A DNA stretch of 64,000 bases, taken from assembly GCF_013386765.1 (NCBI RefSeq), contig NZ_JACARE010000015.1, positions 133,884 through 197,883 on the forward strand, read 5' to 3'. Source of the DNA: Pseudomonas yamanorum (GTDB lineage: Bacteria; Pseudomonadota; Gammaproteobacteria; Pseudomonadales; Pseudomonadaceae). The position numbers and the translations under genes are program-made. Positions 43,765 through 52,900 of the stretch are shown in pieces; position 1 is the first letter of the stretch, and the number at the start of each line of letters is the position of its first letter. The notes below the pieces were generated by a model. That model was not told the DNA's origin, searched no databases, and saw only the letters and a list, made by a program, of their open reading frames with translations.

Positions 43765-44247
43765 TCAGATTGGTTGCCCACGATCCAGTTTGTTACTAAG
43801 GATGATCGAGGTGGTGGTCTTCTCCACACCGTCGACGCTGCCGATCTGGTCCAGCAGTTGATCCAGCTGTTCCGGCGAATCGGTGCGCAACCAGGCCACG
43901 TAGTCGAACTCACCGCTCACCGCACACAGTTGCTGGACCTGCGCCATGGCGCTGATCCGACGCAACACTTCCTTGCCGGAGCGCGGTTGCACGGTAATCC
44001 CCACGTAGGCCTGTAAACCACCATCCACCACCCGCTGGCTGAGGCGCACGCCATAGCCGGTAATCACCTGGGTTTTTTCCAGGCGTGCCAGGCGCGAGGT
44101 GACGGTGGTGCGCGCGATGCCGAGTTGCCGGGCAAGCATGGCCACGCTTTCGCGGGCGTTGATCTGCAAAGCGGCGATCAACTGGCGATCGATTTCATCG
44201 AGGACGGGAGGGTGAGAGGCGGACAAGGTGTTCTCCGGCACGGGCAT
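43765..44247 (-). CDS. Lrp/AsnC family transcriptional regulator
   Basis: A 160-residue feast/famine regulator: HTH about 18-60 (LDEIDRQLIAALQINARESV, then ARQLGIARTTVTSRLARLEK) and a RAM ligand-binding domain (about 70-150). It lies 146 bp upstream of davB on the same strand and probably controls davBA in response to lysine or a related amino acid. Start choice is unsure: ATG at 44247 or the TTG at 44226, which has GGAG 6 nt upstream. Confidence 0.9.
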   Translation of the reverse strand: MPVPENTLSASHPPVLDEIDRQLIAALQINARESVAMLARQLGIARTTVTSRLARLEKTQVITGYGVRLSQRVVDGGLQAYVGITVQPRSGKEVLRRISAMAQVQQLCAVSGEFDYVAWLRTDSPEQLDQLLDQIGSVDGVEKTTTSIILSNKLDRGQPI

Positions 44248-44303
44248 CAATGGGCAAGCATGTTACAGGCTCGTTCCCCTTGATGCTCGCGACGGCGCCG
44301 CGC

Positions 44304-45215
44304 TTAGTTGCGCAGGAACTGTTGGTAGTTTTCCGGGGTAACCAGTTGGGTCGGAACCCACACATCGCCTTGCAGGGCGGCGTGCTTGATCAGCATCAGC
44401 GCCGCGTCCACCGAGCCGGCACCGATGGCCACCGGGTCGCGGAATACGGTCACTGCCAACTGGCCTTTTTTCAGCGCCTGCAAACCGTCGGGCGTGCCGT
44501 CGATGCCGCCTACCAGAATGTCCTGGCGGCCAGTCTGGCGCAAAGCCATGGCGGCGCCGATGCCCATCTCGTCGTTGTTGGAGGCCACGGCGTTGATGGT
44601 CTGGCCCTTGGTCAGCCAGTCATTCATCAGGTCCATGCCTTTTTCCCGTTGCCAGTCGCCGGACTGCTCTTCAACGACTTTGATCTCGGGGTACTTGGCC
44701 AGCACATCCTTCACCCCGCTGGTGCGCTTGCCGGTATCGCTGTGGGCGAGGCGCCCGAGGATGATCGCCAGGTTGCCCTTGCCGCCCATCTTCTCGGCCA
44801 GGTACTCCATCTGCATCCGGCCGATGGCGCGCTCGTCGGTGCCGACGAAGACGACGCCCGGCGGGAAGCTTTCCACCTCTGGGCGGCTGTTCATGTACAC
44901 CAGCGGGATACCGGCGGCGTTGGCTTTTTCGGTGATCTTGCGGGTGGCCGCGGTGTCGGCCGGGTTGACGATGATCGCGTCGACTTTCTGGCTGATAAAG
45001 CTTTCCACCTGGTTCAACTGGCGGACTACATCGCTGGCGGAATCTTCCACCTGCAGCTTGACTCCATCGGGCGAGGCCTTGGCCCGGTCCTGCATGGCCT
45101 GCACCAGGTAGGACACATAGTTATCGAACTGCCCGACCGATACCCCGATGCGCAATTCGGCATGGGCGGCGGTGGACAGCAGCAGGGCACAGGCACAGCC
45201 AAGCAGGCGCTTCAT
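44304..45215 (-). CDS. sugar ABC transporter substrate-binding protein (RbsB/XylF-like)
   Basis: A 303-residue periplasmic protein with signal peptide MKRLLGCACALLLSTAAHAE and a type I periplasmic-binding fold (peripla_BP_4). Landmarks are ESFISQKVDAIIVNPADTAA, VFVGTDERAIGRMQMEYLAE and AVASNNDEMGIGAAMALRQ. It would bind a pentose, hexose or polyol. No permease or ATPase gene is adjacent, so it is an orphan here and may serve a transporter elsewhere or a chemoreceptor. AAGGA lies before the ATG. Confidence 0.88.
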   Translation of the reverse strand: MKRLLGCACALLLSTAAHAELRIGVSVGQFDNYVSYLVQAMQDRAKASPDGVKLQVEDSASDVVRQLNQVESFISQKVDAIIVNPADTAATRKITEKANAAGIPLVYMNSRPEVESFPPGVVFVGTDERAIGRMQMEYLAEKMGGKGNLAIILGRLAHSDTGKRTSGVKDVLAKYPEIKVVEEQSGDWQREKGMDLMNDWLTKGQTINAVASNNDEMGIGAAMALRQTGRQDILVGGIDGTPDGLQALKKGQLAVTVFRDPVAIGAGSVDAALMLIKHAALQGDVWVPTQLVTPENYQQFLRN

Positions 45216-45408
45216 GGGAGTTTCCTTTTTATTGTTCTGGTGCGACAAAGATTCTGAAGTGGACATTATTGGAAATAAAATTCCACTTCAAGCGAGAGCT
45301 GAAATTTATTTTCGCCGCTGATCGAACACATTAGTTTGTGCCAGATTGTTAAAAGTAACTGTTTGGTACATTATTTCTCGTTGGGTATACAGGAAGGACG
45401 TTTGCGAG

Positions 45409-47769
45409 ATGAATAACTTTGGGGCTGCCACCGGCAGCAGATGGTTGCTGGTTGGCCTGGGCCTGCTGATCGCCTTGATCGGCCTGGGCCTGGCGGGCGG
45501 TGGTGGTTACCTCGTGGCGCTGGGTGGCAGCTGGTATTTCCTGCTGATGGGCCTGGCGATGCTGGTCTCCGGCGTGCTGATCGCCAAGCGCCGGCCTCAG
45601 GGTGCATGGCTATACGCCGTGGCGTTGGTGCTGACCGCGATCTGGGCGGTGTGGGACACCGGGCTGGAATACTGGCCGTTGGTATCGCGGGTGCTGACCT
45701 TTGCCGTCATCGGCCTGGTGGTCGCGCTGATTTATCCACAGCTCGCCCGTGCGTCGGGCTCGACACCCGGGCGTGGCGCCTATGGTGTGGCCGGGCTGCT
45801 GGGCCTGGGCGTGGTCGCCACCCTGGCGTACATGTTTGTGCCGACCCACGTGGTCAAGGCCAGCAGTGAGCCTGCGGTGACGCCGGTGACACCTGGCACC
45901 GAGCAAAAGGACTGGGCCCACTGGGGCAACACCACCGCCGGCAACCGTTTTGCCGCGCTGGACCAGATCAACAAAGGCAACATCGACAAGTTGCAGGTGG
46001 CCTGGACCTTCCACACCGGCGACATCCCCGAGAGCAACGGCGCCGGCGCCGAAGACCAGAACACCCCGCTGCAGATCGGTGACAGCGTTTACGTGTGCAC
46101 CGCCTACGGCAAAGTCTTCTCCCTGGATGCCGACACCGGCGCCCAGCGCTGGAAATTCGACCCCCAGGGCAGCGGCCCAAACTGGCAGCGTTGCCGGGGC
46201 TTGGGTTACTTCGACAGCAGCGTCAGCGAGCAACCCGCCAGCGCCAAAGCCTGTGTGAAACGTCTGTTCCTGCCGACCGGCGATGCCCGGTTGATTGCGC
46301 TCAATGCTGAGACCGGCGCGCCTTGCGAAGACTTCGGCGACCACGGCACCGTCGACCTGAAAACCGACATGGGCGAAGTGAAGCCCGGTTATTACCAGCA
46401 AACCTCGACACCCTTGGTGGCGGGCAATGTGGTGATCGTCGGCGGCCGTGTGGCAGACAACTTCTCCACCGGCGAACCGCCAGGCGTGGTGCGCGCTTTT
46501 GACGTGCACAGCGGCGAACTGGTGTGGGCCTGGGACCCGGGCAACCCGAACACCACCAAGCGTCCGCCCGCAGGCGAGACCTACACCCGTGGCACGCCGA
46601 ACGTATGGTCGGCCATGTCCTACGACGCCAAGCTCGGCCTGGTCTACCTGCCCACCGGTAACGCCACCCCGGACTTCTTCGCCGGTGAACGTACTGCCTA
46701 TGACGACAAGTGGAGCTCCTCCATCGTCGCCATCGACGTGAAGACCGGTCAGGTGCGCTGGCACTTCCAGACCACTCACCACGACCTGTGGGACTTCGAC
46801 CTGCCGGCGCAACCGCTGCTCTACGATATTCCTGATGGTAACGGCGGCGTGCAGCCGGCCCTGGCTCAAGTCACCAAGCAAGGTGAAATCTTCCTGCTCA
46901 ACCGCGAAACCGGCGTGCCGATCGCCCGGGTCGAAGAGCGTCCGGTGCCGCAGGGCAATGTGCCCGGCGAGCGCTATTCGCCGACCCAACCGTTCTCGGT
47001 GGACATGCCTTCGATCGGCAATCAGCAACTGACCGAATCCGACATGTGGGGCGCCACGCCGTTTGACCAACTGATGTGCCGCATCCAGTTCAAGGGCATG
47101 CGTCACCAGGGCGTCTATACGCCGCCAGGCCTGGACCGCGCGCTGCAGTTCCCGGGTTCGCTGGGCGGGATGAACTGGGGCAGCGTGTCGGTGGACCCGA
47201 ACACCAACTACATGTTCGTCAACGACATGCGCCTGGGTTTGGCCAACTACATGATCCCGCGCGACAAGATCGCCGCCGGTGCCAGCGGCATCGAGATGGG
47301 TGCGGTGCCGCAGGCCGGCACGCCGTTTGGCGCCATGCGCGAGCGCTTCCTTTCGGCGGCGGGTATTCCGTGTCAGAAACCGCCGTTTGGCACCATGTCG
47401 GCCATCGACCTGAAAACCCACAAGCTGATGTGGCAAGTACCGGTGGGTACGGTTGAAGACACCGGGCCGCTGGGCATCCGCATGCACATGCCGATTCCGA
47501 TTGGCATGCCGACTCTTGGCGCGTCGCTGGCGACCCAGTCTGGCCTGTTGTTCTTCGCCGGCACCCAGGACTTCTACCTGCGCGCGTTCGATACCGGCAA
47601 CGGCAACGAAATCTGGAAGTCCCGTTTGCCTGTCGGTAGCCAATCGGGGCCGATGACCTACGTGTCGCCCAAGACGGGCACCCAGTACATCGTGCTCACC
47701 GCCGGCGGCGCGCGACAGTCGCCGGACCGCGGGGATTACGTGATTGCCTACGCGTTGCCCAAGAAATAG
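45409..47769 (+). CDS. PQQ-dependent membrane dehydrogenase, glucose/quinate/shikimate family
   Basis: A 786-residue quinoprotein: five N-terminal membrane helices (about 12-150) then an eight-bladed periplasmic PQQ propeller. Active-site segments are HHDLWDFDLPAQPLLYD (Asp, about 462-478) and VTKQGEIFLLNRETGVP (Lys, about 492-508). It passes electrons to ubiquinone. The C-terminus reads TAGGARQSPDRGDYVIAYAL, not the GGHGSFGTKMGDY that I recall for glucose dehydrogenase Gcd, and the length fits quinate/shikimate dehydrogenases, so I favour that substrate class. The start ATG at 45409 is chosen by the family N-terminus. It depends on PQQ made by the cluster 7 kb away. Confidence 0.87.
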   Translation: MNNFGAATGSRWLLVGLGLLIALIGLGLAGGGGYLVALGGSWYFLLMGLAMLVSGVLIAKRRPQGAWLYAVALVLTAIWAVWDTGLEYWPLVSRVLTFAVIGLVVALIYPQLARASGSTPGRGAYGVAGLLGLGVVATLAYMFVPTHVVKASSEPAVTPVTPGTEQKDWAHWGNTTAGNRFAALDQINKGNIDKLQVAWTFHTGDIPESNGAGAEDQNTPLQIGDSVYVCTAYGKVFSLDADTGAQRWKFDPQGSGPNWQRCRGLGYFDSSVSEQPASAKACVKRLFLPTGDARLIALNAETGAPCEDFGDHGTVDLKTDMGEVKPGYYQQTSTPLVAGNVVIVGGRVADNFSTGEPPGVVRAFDVHSGELVWAWDPGNPNTTKRPPAGETYTRGTPNVWSAMSYDAKLGLVYLPTGNATPDFFAGERTAYDDKWSSSIVAIDVKTGQVRWHFQTTHHDLWDFDLPAQPLLYDIPDGNGGVQPALAQVTKQGEIFLLNRETGVPIARVEERPVPQGNVPGERYSPTQPFSVDMPSIGNQQLTESDMWGATPFDQLMCRIQFKGMRHQGVYTPPGLDRALQFPGSLGGMNWGSVSVDPNTNYMFVNDMRLGLANYMIPRDKIAAGASGIEMGAVPQAGTPFGAMRERFLSAAGIPCQKPPFGTMSAIDLKTHKLMWQVPVGTVEDTGPLGIRMHMPIPIGMPTLGASLATQSGLLFFAGTQDFYLRAFDTGNGNEIWKSRLPVGSQSGPMTYVSPKTGTQYIVLTAGGARQSPDRGDYVIAYALPKK

Positions 47770-47777
47770 GGCGTGAA

Positions 47778-47805
47778 AAAGCCGCACGGATGTGCGGCTT
47801 TTTTT
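47778..47805. terminator. bidirectional terminator
   Basis: AAAGCCGCAC-GGAT-GTGCGGCTTT with A- and T-runs outside, between the convergent dehydrogenase and LysR genes. Confidence 0.9.
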
Positions 47806-47811
47806 GGCATC

Positions 47812-48678
47812 TTAGCTCACGTCCGCCAGCAGGCACCGGGCAAAGAGTTGTGGCACCGGAAGGTTGCGCTGACTGTATCGGCTCAGCAGGATGATTTCCC
47901 GATAAAAGGTCAGCTCGCCCAGCGGGATCACGCGCACCTGCGGGGATCGGTCCAGCCATAGCCCGGCGTGGGGAACCAGTGAAACACCCAGCCCGCATTC
48001 GACCATCTTGACGAGGGCTTCTATCTCGTCCAGCTCCAGCGCAACCTGCACGTCCAACCGCTGATCCCGCAGAAAGCGGCTGACCAGCCGCCCGCCAAAC
48101 GAAGCACGGTCGTAGCGCACATGGGGATGAGCGGCGAGCAGTTGCAGCGGGTCATCACCCTTGACCGTTTGCGGCACGATCAGCACAAACGGCTCCTTGC
48201 GCAGCACCTGCACGTGCAGCTCCTTGGGCAAATCAAAGGGCGGGCGAATGATGATCGCCGAGTCGAGTTCGCCTGCGTCCACCTGGCTGAGCAGCTCCAG
48301 GGAAACCCCCGGCACCAACTTACACTCCACCGTCGGCGCAGCATGTCGCAGGCGCACCAGGGCTTGCGGTAGCAGGCCGGTCTGGGCGGTGGTGATGGCA
48401 CCGACTTTCAACTCGCCACGGTACTCATTGGCGTCCACCGGCACAGCCATGCGATTGAACGTCTCGAGAATTTCCTTGGCCAGCGGCAGCGCGCGGATGC
48501 CCGCCGCATTCAGCGTGGCCTGGCGCCCGGTGCGGTCGAACAGTTGCACGCCGAGTACCTGCTCCAACTGGCGGATCTGCGCGCTGACCGCCGACTGTGT
48601 CAGCCCGATATGCATGCCCGCTGCGGCGAAGGTGCCGTGTCGGGTAACCGCGATAAAGGTTTTCAGTTCTCGCAGCAT
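47812..48678 (-). CDS. LysR family transcriptional regulator
   Basis: A 288-residue LysR protein with the winged helix at about 1-60 (MLRELKTFIAVTRHGTFAAA, GLTQSAVSAQIRQLEQVLG) and a co-inducer domain (about 90-285). It is convergent with the PQQ dehydrogenase gene and divergent from the VOC-family gene 113 bp away; by LysR habit that divergent gene is the more likely target. The effector is unknown. Confidence 0.9.
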   Translation of the reverse strand: MLRELKTFIAVTRHGTFAAAGMHIGLTQSAVSAQIRQLEQVLGVQLFDRTGRQATLNAAGIRALPLAKEILETFNRMAVPVDANEYRGELKVGAITTAQTGLLPQALVRLRHAAPTVECKLVPGVSLELLSQVDAGELDSAIIIRPPFDLPKELHVQVLRKEPFVLIVPQTVKGDDPLQLLAAHPHVRYDRASFGGRLVSRFLRDQRLDVQVALELDEIEALVKMVECGLGVSLVPHAGLWLDRSPQVRVIPLGELTFYREIILLSRYSQRNLPVPQLFARCLLADVS

Positions 48679-48791
48679 GGGCGTCCCGATTGATCAAAAT
48701 AATTTGAGCTCGCTGCGAAAACTATCGTCTTTCCATCGGTTACAGCAAGGCTAGACTCGGAAGGACTTAATACCCATAGAGGTTAGACCTG

Positions 48792-49217
48792 ATGGCACTG
48801 GCTCCTTTTCACCTGGCAATTCCGGTATTCGACTTGGCGGCTGCGCGGCAGTTTTACGGTGAAGTGTTTGGCCTGGAGGAGGGGCGGGCCAGTGATCACT
48901 GGGTCGACTTCGATTTCTTCGGGCATCAACTGGTGATTCATGAACATCCGAAAACCGCTTCTCAAGAGGCGGCGCACACCAATGCGGTAGACGGCCACGA
49001 TGTGCCGGTGCCGCATTTTGGTGTCGTGCTGAGTTGGGAGGATTGGCATGCCCTGGCGGAGCGGTTGCAGGCTCGGAATACCCGGTTTGTGCTGGAACCG
49101 CATATTCGCTTCAAGGGTCAGGTGGGTGAGCAGGCGACGTTGTTCCTGTTTGATCCGTGCGGCAATGCGCTGGAGTTCAAGGCGTTCAAGGATATTGGGC
49201 AGTTGTTTGCCAAGTGA
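48792..49217 (+). CDS. VOC/glyoxalase-fold protein
   Basis: A 141-residue protein of the vicinal-oxygen-chelate superfamily: two beta-alpha-beta-beta-beta modules with possible metal ligands His7 (FHLAIPVFD), His in [11 protein letters not shown] (about 75) and Glu in GNALEFKAF (about 129). Members include dioxygenases, lyases and antibiotic-binding proteins; no substrate can be assigned. GAGG lies 9 nt before the ATG. It is divergent from the LysR gene. Confidence 0.85.
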   Translation: MALAPFHLAIPVFDLAAARQFYGEVFGLEEGRASDHWVDFDFFGHQLVIHEHPKTASQEAAHTNAVDGHDVPVPHFGVVLSWEDWHALAERLQARNTRFVLEPHIRFKGQVGEQATLFLFDPCGNALEFKAFKDIGQLFAK

Positions 49218-49255
49218 GGGGCGTCGCCGAGGAGACGCCCGTCTGATTCTGAAGC

Positions 49256-49762
49256 CTAAGACGCTTTGCACACCTTCGCAGCGGCAGGGTCGTTCGGGAT
49301 AAACGAATCCGGTGCGCCGGGCTTCAACACCACGTACCCGCGCCGCCACGGCTGATCGTCCACCAGATTCCAGCGATGGCCTGTACCGGTGTTGTCTTCG
49401 GCGACCAGCACTTCACCCGGATGCAGCGTGAACTTCTCACCGCCGCGGGTAACGAACGCCAGGGTGCCGGACAGCGTCATGACGTACTGGGGTTCTGGGT
49501 CGTTATGCCAACTGTAGGAAGAGTGCGCCGCTGTTTGCTTGAAGTGGATGGCGGTCACATCATTGCGCATGCTCTGGTCGATGGTGCCTTCCATTACGTG
49601 GGAGTTGTTGTCGGCGCCCGTGCACAGCTTGAATGCTTTGATGGTGTCAGCGGGGGCGGCGTGAGCGCAGCTTAAGGTGGCGAGGGTGATTGCGGCAGCG
49701 GCTGCGGCACGCAGGCCCAGGCGGTGGATTACAGGGCGCGGCGTACGTTTCTTCTGATGCAT
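49256..49762 (-). CDS. exported cupin-domain protein
   Basis: A 168-residue protein with an N-terminal signal (basic MHQKKRTPRPVIHRLGLR then an alanine-rich core ending SCAHA, about 1-38) and a small cupin barrel (about 75-145; SSYSWHNDPEPQYVMTLSG, GGEKFTLHPGEVLVAEDNTG, HRWNLVDDQPW). Histidines in these strands could bind a metal. The function is unknown. The start is set at the ATG before the signal peptide; the frame is open further upstream. Confidence 0.78.
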   Translation of the reverse strand: MHQKKRTPRPVIHRLGLRAAAAAAITLATLSCAHAAPADTIKAFKLCTGADNNSHVMEGTIDQSMRNDVTAIHFKQTAAHSSYSWHNDPEPQYVMTLSGTLAFVTRGGEKFTLHPGEVLVAEDNTGTGHRWNLVDDQPWRRGYVVLKPGAPDSFIPNDPAAAKVCKAS

Positions 49763-49870
49763 GGAGCAAGTTTCCCTCGTGTTGGATTGGCGGCGATTGG
49801 GAATCATGGTCTTCGCCGTAGCCGTTCGGGACAACTAACTAATGTTTCATTGCGGCACGCCAGAAACGAC

Positions 49871-49893
49871 AAAGCCGCGCAGTGCGCGGCTTT
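49871..49893 (-). terminator. terminator of the tRNA gene
   Basis: AAAGCCGCGC-AGT-GCGCGGCTTT, a 10-bp stem with 3-nt loop, 6 bp beyond the CCA end of the tRNA. Confidence 0.8.
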
Positions 49894-49898
49894 CAAGA

Positions 49899-49975
<77 letters not shown>

Positions 49976-49990
49976 TCAGTAGGCCGCGGA

Positions 49991-52900
49991 TTATAGCGAT
50001 GGTTTCTTCGCTGTGCCATCCGAAAAGTCCGAAACGCTCATACGAAGGAAGGTGGCGGCAAAAAGGTCCGGCGGCAGTGGCAGGCTGACGATGTAGCCTT
50101 GCATCTGTTCGCAGCCTTCAGCCGCCAGGAACGCTTGCTGGGCAGGCGTTTCCACGCCTTCGGCGATGATGGTGAATTGCATGCTGTGCCCCAAGGCAAT
50201 AATGGCGCGCACGATGGCGGCATCGTGCGGGTCATCCGGCAGGCCGCGTACGAAGGACTGGTCGATCTTCAGGAAGTCCAGCGGCAGGCGTTTCAGGTAG
50301 CTGAGGGACGAATACCCGGTGCCGAAGTCATCAATGGCCAGTTGCACGCCCAAGCGCTTGAGTTGGTGCAGCACCTCCAGCGCTTCTTCGGCCTGGCTCA
50401 TGATGAAGTTTTCGGTGATCTCCAGTTGCAGGCAGCCGGGCTCCAGGTGGTTGTCCCGCAGCAGTTGTTCGATGCGTGCCAGCAGGTTGGGGTGGCGCAG
50501 TTGCGCGCCGGCGAGGTTGACGGACAGCGGGCCGAAGTCATCAAAGACTTCTCTCCAGTCGTGCATTTGCCGGCACGCCTGGTCCAGTACCCAGTCACCA
50601 ATTTGCAGGATCATGCCGTTCTCTTCGGCCAGGGCGATGAAGTGCTCGGGTGGCACTTCGCCGAAGGTGGGATGTAGCCAGCGAATCAGCGCTTCGGCGC
50701 CGATCAGTTGCTGGGTGTCCAGGCTCAGTTTCGGCTGGTAGTAGAGGCGCAATTCGTCGCGCTCAATCGCCCGGCGCAGTTCGTGTTCCAGGGCCACTCG
50801 TTCGTTGGCCTGGGCGGTCAGGTCCTGGGTGTAGCTTTCGACGCGGTTGCGGCCTTTGGCCTTGGAGCGGTACATGGCGGCGTCGGCGTTTTTGACCAGG
50901 GTGGCGACGTCGCCGCCGTCCCGTGGGTACAGGCTGGTGCCGATGCTGGCGCTGATAAAGAACTCATGCTCGCCCGCCTGGAACGGTGGGGTGAAGCAGG
51001 CCAGCAGTTTATTGGCCAGGTGTTCGGCGTCGCTGGCTTGTTGCAGGCCGGGCAACAGGATGATGAATTCGTCGCCGCCCAGGCGCGCCACGGTGTCGAC
51101 GTCCCGCAGTTGGTCCTTGAGGCGTACCGCGATGTCCTTGAGCAGCAGGTCGCCAATCGGGTGGCCGAGGCTGTCGTTGATGTGTTTGAAGCGGTCGAGG
51201 TCGAGGAACAGCACAGCACCCTGGCTGCCGGTTTCCTGTTGATGGTTGAGGGCAGCCTGCAGGCGGCTTTCGAACAGGGTGCGGTTGGGCAGGCCGGTCA
51301 GCGGGTCGTGGTGGGCCTGGTAATCGAGGCGCGCCTGGGCGTGCTTGAGGCTGGAGATGTCGGCAAACACGGCGACAAAGTGGGTGATCGACTGCTCGCG
51401 GTTACGCACCGCGCTGATGGTCAGCCAACTGGGGTACAGCTCGCCGTTCTTGCGCCGGTTGGAGATCTCGCCTTGCCAGTGGCCGTTGGCCGTCAGTTGA
51501 TGCCACATGGCCGCGTAGAAGGCGCTGTCGTGCAGGCCGGAGGCGAGCAGGCGCGGGGTTTGGCCGAGGGCTTCGACTTCGCTGTAGCCGGTGATCTCGC
51601 TGAAGGCGCGGTTCACGGCGCTGATGTTTTGCCGGATGTCGGTGATCAGTACGCCTTCGGCGGTGCTTTCGAATACGGTGGCGGCCTGTTGCAGTTTTTC
51701 CTGCATCAGTTGGCGCTCGGTGATGTCCCGGGCGATGGTCAGCATGCAGTCTTCGTCGCCGATGGGCAGTGGGCGGCTGGAGACTTCACAGAGGCGAATC
51801 TCGCCGTCGTTGCGGCGGATGTGGCAGACAAAGTCGCGGACGAATCCGTCCCGTTGCAGCAGTTCCAGCATGTCCTTGCGTTCGTTCAGGTCGACCCAGA
51901 TGCCGAGGTCCAGGGTGGACTGATCCAGTGACATCACGCTGTTGAAGCCGGTTATGCGGCTGAAGCCTTCGTTGACCTCGATCAGCAAGCCGTCGCTTTG
52001 GCGGGACAGCAGCAGGCCATCGGGGGAGGCGTGGAAGGCCTTGGCGAATTTCTCTTCGGAGGTTTGCAGCCGCTGCTGGGTTTCTTTCAGTTGGGTGATA
52101 TCACGCACCACCACCACCAGGGCTTCGGTGGTGTCGAGTTGAAACGGTTCGGCGGAAATCAGCCCGGTGAAGGCTTGGCCGTTACTGCGCAGGAAAGGCA
52201 TTTCCAGGTTACGGATGCTGGTGGTCTGCACCCGTTGCAGAAGACCGGGGCCTACACCCTGGATGCCCCAGATATTCAGTTCGGTGGCGGTTTTTCCTAC
52301 GACTTCTTCAGCGCTCAGGCCGATCTGATCCTCGAACGCCTTGTTGACCTCCATCAGGCAGCCGTCGGACAGCCGGGCAATCACCAGGATGTCCGGGCAT
52401 TGCTGGAACACGGAGGCGAACTTCTGCTCCGAAAGCTGCAACGCTTCCTCGGTGCGCTTGGCTTCGCTGATGTCGATCATCAGGCCGCGCAGCACCGGTT
52501 CGTGGCCGTGTTCGATCAGGCTGACGATGTCTCGCACCCACAGGCAGCGGCCATCGGCGGTGATCACCCGGTAGTCGACACTGTGGTCGCGGTTGGCTCG
52601 GGTTTCTGCGTAGCAATAGGATTCTGTGCGGGTCAGGTCGGCGGGGTGAATGATGTTGCGCCAGAAGCCCGGGATCAGCCAATGGGCCCGCGGATAGCCC
52701 AGCAGTTCCTCGGCGTGGGGCGACACGTAGCTGTAGGTGAAATCGCTGATGCTGGCTTCCCAGGCGATCGCTGAAAGGCTCTCCACCAGGCCGCGATAAT
52801 GGTATTCGCTGCTGCGCAGTTCCTGTTCGAGGGCTACACGGCGGGAAATTTCCGAACTGAGCCGGCGATTGATCCGGATAACCACGGCCAGCACGATGCT

